A DNA stretch of 64,000 nucleotides from Actinokineospora bangkokensis. GTDB taxonomy: Bacteria > Actinomycetota > Actinomycetes > Mycobacteriales > Pseudonocardiaceae. Numbering within the stretch: position 1 is the first letter of the stretch; the number at the start of each line of letters is the position of its first letter. Shown here in pieces: positions 25,130-33,006 of the stretch. A program made the position numbers and the translations under genes. The stretch covers positions 247,654-311,653 of the forward strand of contig NZ_MKQR01000013.1 of assembly GCF_001940455.1 (NCBI RefSeq), given 5' to 3'. Under the pieces are notes generated by a model. That model had not been told where the DNA came from. It was given only the letters and a program-made list of their open reading frames with translations, and did not search any database.

Positions 25130-28100
25130 CTGACCCCGGCGCGGCGGCGGGCGGTGAGCGCGGGGACCGCCGAGCGCTCGGCCACCGCGGGGTAGCCGCC
25201 CAGCGCCGCGGCCAGCGCGGCGACGGTGCTGTGGTCGAACAGGCCGCGCACCGGCACGTCCACGCCGAGCCGGGCGCGCAGCCGCACCGCGACCCTGGTG
25301 GCCAGCAGCGAGTGCCCGCCCAGCTCGAAGAAGTCGTCGTGCGCCCCCACCCGCTCGACGCCCAGCACCTCCTGCCACACCTGCGCGACCGCGCGCTCCT
25401 CGGGCGTGGCGGGCGCGGTGGCGACCTCGGCGGCCCGCGCGCGCGGCAGCGGCAGGCGGGCGTGGTCGACCTTGCCGTTGGGGGTCACCGGGAAAGCGTC
25501 GAGCACGACGAACGCGGCGGGCACCATGTAGTCGGGCAGCCGGTCGAGCAGGGACGCGCGCAGCTCGTCCACCACCACCTCGCCGCGCGGCACCACGTAC
25601 GCGGTCAGCTGCGGCTCCCCGGTCGGCGTCGGGGTCGGGCGCACGACGGCGGCGCGGACGGTGCCGTGGCGCAGCAGCGCGGCCTCGATCTCGCCGGGTT
25701 CCATCCGGTGCCCGCGGATCTTCACCTGCCGGTCGGCGCGGCCCAGGATCTCCACCGACCCGTCCTGGCGCCTGCGGGCCAGGTCGCCGGTGCGGTAGAG
25801 GCGGCCGCCGGGGGCCGTGGCGTACGGGTCGGGCACGTAGCGGTCGGCGGTGGCGGCGGGCCTGCCGCGGTAGCCGGTGGCCACGCCCCGGCCGCCGATG
25901 TAGAGCTCCCCCACCGAGCCGACGGGCACCAGCTGGAGGTCGGCGTCGAGGAGGTGGATGGTGTAGTTCGCCAGCGCGGACCAGTCCGCGACGGTGCCGT
26001 CGGCGCGCATCCTGGCGGCGCTGGCCCACACCGTCGCCTCGGTGGGGCCGTAGAGGTCCCACACGGTCGCGCCGCCCGCGGCCAGCCGCCGCACCAGCTC
26101 GGCGGGCAGCTTCTCCCCGCCGGAGAGCACGCGCATGCCCGCGCGCGGCAGCCACCCGTTGTCGGCCAGCATCCGCAGCGTCACCGGGGTGGCCTGCAGG
26201 ACGGTGGGCCGCTCCCGCTCGACCAGGGCGATCATCCGCTCGGGGTCGCGGGCCTGCTCGGCGTCCGCCAGCACCACGGTCGCCCCGACCAGCAGCGGCG
26301 AGTACAGCTCCAGCACCGACGGGTCGAACGAGATGGTCGTCAGCGCCACCACCCGGTCCGCGGCGGTCATCCCCGGGCGGGCCGTGGCGGCGGTGGCGAA
26401 GGCGGTGAGCGCGGCGTGGTCGACCACGACGCCCTTGGGGGTGCCGGTGGACCCGGAGGTGTAGATGGCGTAGGCCGGGTCGTGGCCGGTGGGCCGGTGC
26501 GCGGGCGGGGTGGCCGGGCGGGCGGCGATGGCGGCGCGCTCGGCGTCGACCAGCAGCACCCGGGCGGTGGTGGCGGGCACCCGGTCGCCGAGCCCGGTCT
26601 CGGTGAGCACCAGGCGGGCGCCGGAGTCCTCGACCATGAGCGCGACGCGGCCCGCCGGGAAGTCGGGGTCGACGGGCACGTACGCGGCGCCGGTCTTGAG
26701 CACGGCCAGCAGCGAGGTCAGCAGGTGCGGCCCGCGGTCGAGCAGGACCGCGACCAGCTCGCCCGGCCCGGCGCCCAGGGCCGCGAGGTGGTGGGCGAGC
26801 CGGTTGGCGCCCGCGTCCAGCTCCGCGTAGGTGGTGTCGCCCGCGGCGCTGGTGATCGCGGTGGCGCCGGGGCTGAACAGCGCCTGCGCGGCGACCAGGT
26901 CCACGATGGTGCGGTCCGGCAGCGCGGTGGTGGTGTCGTTCCACTCCCCCAGCAGCTTGTCCCGCTGGCCCTCGGGCAGCAGGTCGACCACCGCGGCGAG
27001 GCTCTTGGCGCTCGCGCCGGGCCGCTCGACCGCCGCGGCCAGCACCCGCACGAACCCGTCGGCGATGCGGGCGGCGCGGTCGTGGTCGAACAGGGCGGCG
27101 GCGAAGTGCAGGCGGGCGTTGACCGTGCCGTCGCGGCGGACGTTGACGTCGAAGAACAGGTCGGTGGGCGTGCCGGTGGCGGGCGGCTCGACGAACTCGG
27201 TGGCCAGGCCCGGCAGCGTGGTCGGGGCGCCGACCTCCAGCAGGGAGAACGACACCTGGTAGACGGGGTTCCTGGACAGGTCCCGCTCCGGGGACAGGGC
27301 GTCGACGACGCGCTCGAAGGGCGCCTCGGCGTGGGTGAACGCGCCCAGCGCGGCCGCTCGCACCCTGCCCAGCAGCTCGTCGAAGGTCGGCGCGCCGGAC
27401 AGGTCCGCGCGCAGCGCCACGGAGTTGACGAACAGGCCGATCACCTTGTCCGCGCCCGCTTTGAGCCGCCCGGCGACCGGGGTGCCGACGGCGAAGTCGT
27501 CCTGGCCCGCAGCCCGGCCGAGCACGGCCTGGAGCGCGGCGAGCAGCACCATGTACCGGGTGCAGCGCCGGGAGCGGGCGAAGCGGTCGGCGGCGGCCAG
27601 CACCTCGGCGGGCAGGTCGAAGTGCACCACGCCGCCCGTGCCGTCCCAGGTCGCCGGGCGCGGCCGGTCGGTGGGCAGGTCCAGCGGGGGCACGCCGTCG
27701 AGGGTGGTGCGCCAGTAGGCCAGCTGCTTCTCGCTGCGCGCGCCGCTGAACCGCTCGCGCTGCCACCGCGCGTGCTCCACGTAGGACGGTGCGGGGGCCA
27801 GGTCGGGGGCGGTGCCGGTGGTGTGCGCGCGGTAGCCCTCGGCCAGCTCCGCGGCGAAGATGCCCCAGGAGGTGCCGTCGAAGGCGATGTGGTGGACGAC
27901 GACGATCAGCAGGTGCTCGTCGTCGGCGACCCTGGCGAGGGTGGCGCGCAGCGGCGGGCCCGCGGCGAGGTCGACCGGGCGGCGCACCTCGGTGGCGAGC
28001 GGGTCCGGGTCGTCGCTGCGGTGCAGCACCACCTCCACGCGCTCGTCCACCACCGCCACCGGGCCGCCGTCCACGGCGGCGAACCGGGTGCGCAGCGCGT

Positions 28101-28266
28101 CGTGGCGGTCGACGACCCCCTGCAGGGCCGCGGTCAGCGCCGCGACGTCGAGGTCGCCGCGCACCCGCACGGCCAGGGTCAGCAGGTAGTCGGGCGCACC
28201 GGGCTGCAACTGGTCGAGGAACCACAGCCGTTCCTGCGCGAATGACACCACTCGTGCGCTGTCCAC
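25126..28266 (-). CDS. Single-module NRPS (C-A-PCP)
   Basis: 1,046 residues: C (HHIAFDGTSW near 125), A (TSGSTG near 604), PCP (GGHS near 979). The pocket reads DPLQLGLVWK, nearest the glycine code DILQLGLIWK, so Gly or a small residue is predicted with modest confidence. Because the first domain is a C domain, the module needs a donor made elsewhere. The free carrier protein downstream in the same operon is a candidate (inference). GTG start at 28266 with GGAGG 7 nt upstream. It is the first gene of a nine-gene leftward operon ending at 15593. The shared promoter element lies 65 bp upstream, and an MbtH gene runs the other way. Confidence 0.95.
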   Translation of the reverse strand: MDSARVVSFAQERLWFLDQLQPGAPDYLLTLAVRVRGDLDVAALTAALQGVVDRHDALRTRFAAVDGGPVAVVDERVEVVLHRSDDPDPLATEVRRPVDLAAGPPLRATLARVADDEHLLIVVVHHIAFDGTSWGIFAAELAEGYRAHTTGTAPDLAPAPSYVEHARWQRERFSGARSEKQLAYWRTTLDGVPPLDLPTDRPRPATWDGTGGVVHFDLPAEVLAAADRFARSRRCTRYMVLLAALQAVLGRAAGQDDFAVGTPVAGRLKAGADKVIGLFVNSVALRADLSGAPTFDELLGRVRAAALGAFTHAEAPFERVVDALSPERDLSRNPVYQVSFSLLEVGAPTTLPGLATEFVEPPATGTPTDLFFDVNVRRDGTVNARLHFAAALFDHDRAARIADGFVRVLAAAVERPGASAKSLAAVVDLLPEGQRDKLLGEWNDTTTALPDRTIVDLVAAQALFSPGATAITSAAGDTTYAELDAGANRLAHHLAALGAGPGELVAVLLDRGPHLLTSLLAVLKTGAAYVPVDPDFPAGRVALMVEDSGARLVLTETGLGDRVPATTARVLLVDAERAAIAARPATPPAHRPTGHDPAYAIYTSGSTGTPKGVVVDHAALTAFATAATARPGMTAADRVVALTTISFDPSVLELYSPLLVGATVVLADAEQARDPERMIALVERERPTVLQATPVTLRMLADNGWLPRAGMRVLSGGEKLPAELVRRLAAGGATVWDLYGPTEATVWASAARMRADGTVADWSALANYTIHLLDADLQLVPVGSVGELYIGGRGVATGYRGRPAATADRYVPDPYATAPGGRLYRTGDLARRRQDGSVEILGRADRQVKIRGHRMEPGEIEAALLRHGTVRAAVVRPTPTPTGEPQLTAYVVPRGEVVVDELRASLLDRLPDYMVPAAFVVLDAFPVTPNGKVDHARLPLPRARAAEVATAPATPEERAVAQVWQEVLGVERVGAHDDFFELGGHSLLATRVAVRLRARLGVDVPVRGLFDHSTVAALAAALGGYPAVAERSAVPALTARRRAGVR

Positions 28267-28330
28267 CGGTGCACCTCCACGGATCTGTCCTGCTGTGGCA
28301 CCGAGCGTCGCCCCTGGGCGGGCGCGCGGA

Positions 28331-28348
28331 CAGGGAAGGAGCCGCAGT
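28331..28348. promoter_or_regulatory. Conserved promoter element, copy 2 (candidate operator)
   Basis: CAGGGAAGGAGCCGCAGT, preceded by GGGCGCGCGG, matches the element at 14441-14458 at 15 of 18 positions. It sits 65 bp upstream of the NRPS start and 88 bp upstream of the MbtH start in a 169-bp divergent promoter, the same arrangement as the first copy. A shared operator or activator site is inferred. Confidence 0.45.
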
Positions 28349-28435
28349 GGCCGGACTGCGCGTTCGTCCCTACGACCCGCCCGGGCGGCGGGGGACGCTC
28401 GTGGGGCCAGGAACCCCAGCCGCAGGAGGACAGAC

Positions 28436-28633
28436 ATGACCGACGACGGTGTCTACCGCGTCGTGCGCAACGACGAGGACCAGTACTCGATCTGGTGGGC
28501 CGACCGCGACCTGCCGCTGGGCTGGACCGCCGAGGGCACGACCGGCACCAAGCAGGAGTGCCTGGACCACATCAACACCGTGTGGACGGACATGCGCCCG
28601 CGCAGCCTCCGCGAGCAGATGGCGGGCGCCTGA
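28436..28633 (+). CDS. MbtH-like NRPS accessory protein
   Basis: 65 residues with the family core NDEDQYSIWW and the C-terminal WTDMRPRSLRE. MbtH proteins bind A domains and are needed for solubility and adenylation by many actinobacterial NRPSs. ATG at 28436 with AGGAGG about 6 nt upstream. It is divergent from the single-module NRPS and followed by a strong hairpin. It probably serves the NRPSs of the left-hand cluster, since the siderophore NRPS has its own MbtH gene, although cross-use is common in this family. Confidence 0.97.
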   Translation: MTDDGVYRVVRNDEDQYSIWWADRDLPLGWTAEGTTGTKQECLDHINTVWTDMRPRSLREQMAGA

Positions 28634-28670
28634 ACCACGACCACCCTGGGGCGCGCGTCGCGCCGGGGAG

Positions 28671-28721
28671 CCGGGGGTGAGGGGGACAGGGGCGCGGACC
28701 GTCCCCCTCATCCGCCCCCGG
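28671..28721 (+). terminator. Hairpin terminator after the MbtH gene
   Basis: CCGGGGGTGAGGGGGAC (28671-28687) pairs with 28701-28721 through 17 bp, interrupted only by a 4-nt bulge in the right arm. It lies 37 bp after the MbtH stop. No T-run follows. The rest of 28634-28920 shows no convincing gene. Confidence 0.75.
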
Positions 28722-28920
28722 ACCAGGTAAGCACCGAGGAAAGCAGCCGAGCACAGCGGAAGGGGCGCACCGGATGTCCAGCACGCCCCTCCCGGCCGTG
28801 TTCCCACGACCCGCCGCCCACCCCCTCGTCCCCTTCCGGCACCGTCCCCGACCCGGCGCCGGGGCCGCCCGCCCCGCGCACCGGCGGACGAGCGGGCGCC
28901 CCTCGCTGGGTGAACGGGTC

Positions 28921-29526
28921 CTAGAGCAGACCCGCCCGCAGGGCGTAGGCCACCGCGTGCGCGCGGTTGCGCAGCCGGAACCGGTGGGTGATGCCGTGCA
29001 CCACGCCGGTCACCGTGCGGGCCGAGTAGCACAGCCGCTTGGCGATCTCGCCGGTCTCGCAGCCGTCGGCCACCAGCCGCAGCACCGCCCGCTCCCGGTC
29101 GCTGAGCCCGCCGCCCGCGGGGTCGGCCAGCGGCGCCGCCCGGTGGGTGAGCAGGGCGGCGAGCAGGTCGGGCGGGGCCGTGCAGTCGCCGGACGCGGCG
29201 GCCAGCACCGCCCGCGCCAGCCGCGGCCGGTCCGCCTCGCGCCTGCGCAGCAGCCCGGACGCGCCCGCCACCACCGCGCGCACCGCGTCGGCCGGGGCGA
29301 GCTCGGTCGCCACCAGCACCACCTCCGGGGCGTGCGCGGCGGCGCGGGTGGCGCGCACCAGGTCGAGCACGCGCTCGTCCACGGCGTCGACCACCACCAC
29401 GGCCACCCCGGCGGGACCGCCGGGCGCGACCACCTCCAGGTCGGGGGAGCCGCGCAGCGCGCCGACCGCCCCCACCTCCAACACCGGGTCCAGGGCCACG
29501 ACCCCGACCCGCACCAGACCGGACAT
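28921..29526 (-). CDS. LuxR/NarL-family regulator with degenerate receiver domain
   Basis: 201 residues. The C-terminus is a LuxR helix-turn-helix (LSDRERAVLRLVADGCETGEIAKRL and the recognition region YSARTVTGVVHGI). The N-terminal ~120 residues have the layout of a receiver domain, but the paired acidic residues at the start of receivers are replaced (VGVVALDP) and the conserved Lys near the end is Arg (GLLRRREA). Phosphorylation by a sensor kinase is therefore doubtful; it may respond to a ligand or act constitutively, as atypical receivers in antibiotic clusters do. ATG at 29526 with GGAGG 5 nt upstream. It is divergent from lanM; a 12-bp palindrome GACCCGCGGGTC at 29730-29741 in the 237-bp gap could be an operator. 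Confidence 0.88.
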   Translation of the reverse strand: MSGLVRVGVVALDPVLEVGAVGALRGSPDLEVVAPGGPAGVAVVVVDAVDERVLDLVRATRAAAHAPEVVLVATELAPADAVRAVVAGASGLLRRREADRPRLARAVLAAASGDCTAPPDLLAALLTHRAAPLADPAGGGLSDRERAVLRLVADGCETGEIAKRLCYSARTVTGVVHGITHRFRLRNRAHAVAYALRAGLL

Positions 29527-29763
29527 GCGTCCTCCCGCCTCGCGCCTACTGGGCGGCCCCAGCCTCGCCCGCGGTGCCGAGGACCCGCATCCGCAGCGGA
29601 CCCGCACATTCCAGCGGCGGCCCGCAGCCGCCCCCACCGGCCCCGACACCACCGCTGACCTGCGCAGACGACACCGGCCCCGCACCAGCGCCGCGGGCCG
29701 GTGGGCAAATGTGCGGGCATCGCACGCATGACCCGCGGGTCGCGCCGCGGATACGTTCCCGCC

Positions 29764-32661
29764 GTGAGTTCAGCGACTTCGACCACCGCGGCGGACCGGC
29801 CCCAGGCCCGTCCCACCCAGGCCTGGTGGGCCTGCGGCCTCGCGGTGCACGAGCGGGGCACGGCCCCCGGCGACCCGGCCACCGGGGCGGGCAAGCCCGC
29901 CTGGGCCGAGGTCACCGAGCGCGCCGTCGAGCGCGCCCGCTTCGCCCTGGTGGGCGAGGTCGAGTGGCGCGCCGGGTTCGCCGAGCTGCTGGCCCCCTTC
30001 GCCGACCTCGCCGCCGAGCGGGTCAGCGCCGCCGCGGGCGCCGACGTCGACGCCGCCGCCGTCGCCGGTGGGGTGCGCGCCGAGCTGTCCCGCCGCCTGG
30101 TGGCCATCGCCGCCCGCACGCTGGTCACCGAGCTGCACCGGCTGCGCGCCGAGGGCGCCCTCGACGGCGCCGACGGGGCCGCCCGCTTCCAGGACTTCCT
30201 GCGCCGCACCGGCACCCCGGACGGGCTGGCCGGGCTCTTCGGCCGCTACCCGGTGCTGGCCCGGCTGCTCGCCCAGGCCGCGTCGAGCACCGCGGCGGCC
30301 ACCGCCGAGCTGCTGGGGCGGCTGGCCGCCGACCGCGCCGACCTGGTGGCCGCGCTGCTCGGCGGCACCGACCCCGGCCGCGCGGTGGCCGTGGTGGCCA
30401 GCCGGGGCGACCGGCACGCCGGGGGCCGGTCGGTGGCGTTCGTGGAGTTCGCCGACGGCCGCTCGGTCGTCTACAAGCCGCAGGACCTCACCCCGCACGT
30501 GCGCTTCGCCGGGCTGCTGTCCACCCTGGGCGGCGACGGCCTGTTCCCCGGCACCGCCGCGGTGCTCGCCCGCCCCGGCTACGGCTGGACCGAGTTCATC
30601 ACCGCCGCCCCGCTGGCCGACCGCGCCGCCGCCGACCGCTTCCACCACCGCCAGGGCGCGCTGCTGGCGGTCCTGCACGCGGTGCGCGCCACCGACGTGC
30701 ACTACGAGAACCTGATCGCCCGCGGCGACGAGCCGGTGCTGGTCGACATCGAGACCCTGTTCCAGCCCGCGCTGTCGGCGGCCGGGTCCGGCGACCCCGC
30801 CGCCGACGCGCTGGCCGAGTCGGTGCACCGCACCGCGCTGCTGCCGGTGACCTTCGTCGGTGAGCAGGGCGTGGCCGACCTGTCGGGCACCGGCGGCGAC
30901 GCGGGCGCCTCGCCCGCCACCGTCGTCGACTGGCTGGACGCGGGCACCGACCGGATGCGGCTGACCCGCCGCCCGGCCACCATGGCGGCCGCGGCCAACC
31001 GGCCCGTCCTCGACGGCGCGCCGGTCGACCCGGCCGCGCACGAGGCCGCGCTGCTCGCGGGCTTCCGCGCGGGCTACGACCGGCTGGTACGCGGGCGGGC
31101 GGCGCTGGTGGAGTTCCTGCGCGGCTGCGCCGACGTGGCGGTGCGCGTGGTCGTGCGGCCCACCTGGGTCTACAGCACCCTGCTCGACGAGACCACCCAC
31201 CCGGACCTGCTGGCCGACGCCGCCGCCCGCGACAGCGCGCTCACCGTGCTGCACCAGGGCCGGGTCGGGCACCCGCTGCTGGAGCAGTTCCTCGCCCACG
31301 AGCTCACCGACCTGTGGGCGGGCGACGTGCCGCTGTTCACCGCGGTCGCGGGGACCGGCGAGCTGCGCGCGGCGGGCGGCGCGGTGCTGCCGGTGCCGCT
31401 GCCGCTGACCGGGCTCGCCGCCGCGTTGGAGACCGCCGACCGGCTCGGCGCGGTCGACCGGCGCGACCAGGAGTGGGTCATCTCCGCGTCGCTGGCGACC
31501 CGGGGCGCCGCCGAGGGGCACCCGCAGGCGCCCGCGCTGAGCGGGCCCGCCGAGGGCGCCGCCGGGCTGCCGGACGAGCTGCTGGCGGCCGCGAGCGGCA
31601 TCGCGGACCGGATCGTCGCGGGCGGCATCGCCGCGGGCGGGCGGGTCAACTGGCTGGGCCTGGAGGCGGTCGAGGACCGGCACTGGCTGGTCATGCCGCT
31701 GGGCGCGGGCCTGGGCAGCGGGCACCTGGGGGTGGCGCTGTTCCTGGCGCAGCTGGCCGAGGTCACCGGGATAGGGCGCTACGCCGACCAGGCGCGCGCG
31801 GCCACCGCGGGCGCGCCCGCGTTCGTCGCCGCCCTGGCCACCCGCCCCGACCTCGTCGCCGCCATCGGCCCCGGCGGGCTGCACGGGCTGGGCGGCATCG
31901 CCTACGGCCTGACCCGCCTGGGCGCCCTGCTCGACGCCCCCGAGCTCACCGACGCCGCCGCCACCGCCGCCGGGCTGGCCGCCGCCGCCGCGACCGCCGG
32001 GAGCGAGCCCGGCTGGGCCGGGGGGCTCGCCGGTGGCCTGGCCGCGCTGACCGCCGTGCACGCCGAGCTGGGCCTGGCCGAGGCCGCCGCGGGCGCCCGC
32101 CGCTGCGCGGACCTGCTCGTCGAGCACCCGGGGGTCGACGGCGGCGGCTTCGCCGACGGGGCCGCGGGCGTCGGCTACGCCCTCGTCCAGCACGGCCCGG
32201 ACGACGCCCACCGCGGCGCGGGCCGCCACCTGCTCGCCACGGCCGCCCGGGGCGGCGACGGCGCGGACCTGCCCGCGGGCTGGTGCCGGGGGGCGGCCGG
32301 GTTCGCGCTGGCCCGCGCCGCGGCGCCGGTGTCGTCCCGGTTGGACCCGCCCGCGGCGTTCGCGGGGGGCCCGGTGCGCCGCGACCTGTCGCTGTGCCAC
32401 GGCGAGCTCGGCACCACCGAGGTGCTGGCCGCGCTCGCAGGCGCGGCGGACCGCACCAGCGCCACGGCGACCGCGCTGCGCAAGCGCACCGGCCTGGTGC
32501 TGGGCACCCTGCGCAGGCACGGCCCGCTGTGCGGCGTGCCCGGCGAGGTCACCACGCCCGGGCTGCTGACCGGGCTCGCGGGCATCGGCCACGGACTGCT
32601 CCGACTGGCCGCCCCCAAACGGGTGCCGTCGGTGCTGCTTTTGCAGAAGACCCCCGCGTAA
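29764..32661 (+). CDS. lanM: Class II lanthipeptide synthetase LanM
   Basis: 965 residues. The N-terminal dehydratase domain keeps kinase-like residues: YKPQDL (near 238), DVHYENLI (near 316, D-x-H-x-x-N) and DIETLF (near 327). These phosphorylate and then eliminate Ser/Thr. The C-terminal LanC-like cyclase has the three zinc ligands, Cys in GWCRGAAG (near 841) and Cys-His in LCHGELG (near 877), plus the usual run of Gly-rich barrel motifs. It should dehydrate and cyclise the precursor encoded 47 bp downstream. GTG start at 29764; the Ser/Thr-rich first residues are not conserved, so the true start could differ slightly. No lanthipeptide protease or exporter gene is in the window. Confidence 0.95.
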   Translation: MSSATSTTAADRPQARPTQAWWACGLAVHERGTAPGDPATGAGKPAWAEVTERAVERARFALVGEVEWRAGFAELLAPFADLAAERVSAAAGADVDAAAVAGGVRAELSRRLVAIAARTLVTELHRLRAEGALDGADGAARFQDFLRRTGTPDGLAGLFGRYPVLARLLAQAASSTAAATAELLGRLAADRADLVAALLGGTDPGRAVAVVASRGDRHAGGRSVAFVEFADGRSVVYKPQDLTPHVRFAGLLSTLGGDGLFPGTAAVLARPGYGWTEFITAAPLADRAAADRFHHRQGALLAVLHAVRATDVHYENLIARGDEPVLVDIETLFQPALSAAGSGDPAADALAESVHRTALLPVTFVGEQGVADLSGTGGDAGASPATVVDWLDAGTDRMRLTRRPATMAAAANRPVLDGAPVDPAAHEAALLAGFRAGYDRLVRGRAALVEFLRGCADVAVRVVVRPTWVYSTLLDETTHPDLLADAAARDSALTVLHQGRVGHPLLEQFLAHELTDLWAGDVPLFTAVAGTGELRAAGGAVLPVPLPLTGLAAALETADRLGAVDRRDQEWVISASLATRGAAEGHPQAPALSGPAEGAAGLPDELLAAASGIADRIVAGGIAAGGRVNWLGLEAVEDRHWLVMPLGAGLGSGHLGVALFLAQLAEVTGIGRYADQARAATAGAPAFVAALATRPDLVAAIGPGGLHGLGGIAYGLTRLGALLDAPELTDAAATAAGLAAAAATAGSEPGWAGGLAGGLAALTAVHAELGLAEAAAGARRCADLLVEHPGVDGGGFADGAAGVGYALVQHGPDDAHRGAGRHLLATAARGGDGADLPAGWCRGAAGFALARAAAPVSSRLDPPAAFAGGPVRRDLSLCHGELGTTEVLAALAGAADRTSATATALRKRTGLVLGTLRRHGPLCGVPGEVTTPGLLTGLAGIGHGLLRLAAPKRVPSVLLLQKTPA

Positions 32662-32708
32662 AGCGGAAACCAACCCTGCCAGAAGAATCGCGAAAAGAGG
32701 AGAATCCC

Positions 32709-32933
32709 ATGTCGACCTCCATCCCGAACAACCCGCAGGACTTCTCCTTCGAGCCCGCCGGGGCGCTGCGCCTGCTGCCCTCGGTGTCCTTCGCCACCCG
32801 CGCCGCCGCGCTCGCGGGCGCCGCCCTGCCGGTGGCCATGCTGGCCGCGGCGGTGGTCGGGAAGGGCCAGACCACCGGCGTCGAGCACGTCGCCGCGCTC
32901 AACACCACCTGCTGCCCGCCGCCCGCCAGCTGA
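32709..32933 (+). CDS. lanA: Class II lanthipeptide precursor peptide
   Basis: 74 residues, ATG at 32709 with AAGAGGAG about 6 nt upstream, directly after lanM. The leader is about 50 residues, with an amphipathic acidic start and a hydrophobic Ala-rich stretch (31-50). The C-terminal part reads GKGQTTGVEHVAAL then NTTCCPPPAS. Candidate ring partners are Cys68 and Cys69 with Thr55, Thr56, Thr66, Thr67 or Ser74. The tandem Cys and the Pro triplet are unusual. No GG/GA double-Gly leader site is clear; cleavage near GKG (51-53) is a guess. The position next to a complete LanM makes the assignment strong even without database support. Confidence 0.85.
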   Translation: MSTSIPNNPQDFSFEPAGALRLLPSVSFATRAAALAGAALPVAMLAAAVVGKGQTTGVEHVAALNTTCCPPPAS

Positions 32934-33006
32934 AAGATCGCCACCGCCGGTGACGATCACCGCCGGAAAACCCGCGTAAATCGAGTCTGGTCGGTTATTC
33001 GTCCGG

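Noticed and set aside
28774..29658. A 294-codon plus-strand frame over the LuxR-type gene
   Set aside because: It is antisense to a convincing HTH protein and lacks any recognisable domain.
29770..32673. A 967-codon minus-strand frame opposite lanM
   Set aside because: The plus strand encodes all LanM catalytic and zinc motifs; the minus frame has none and shows shadow composition.
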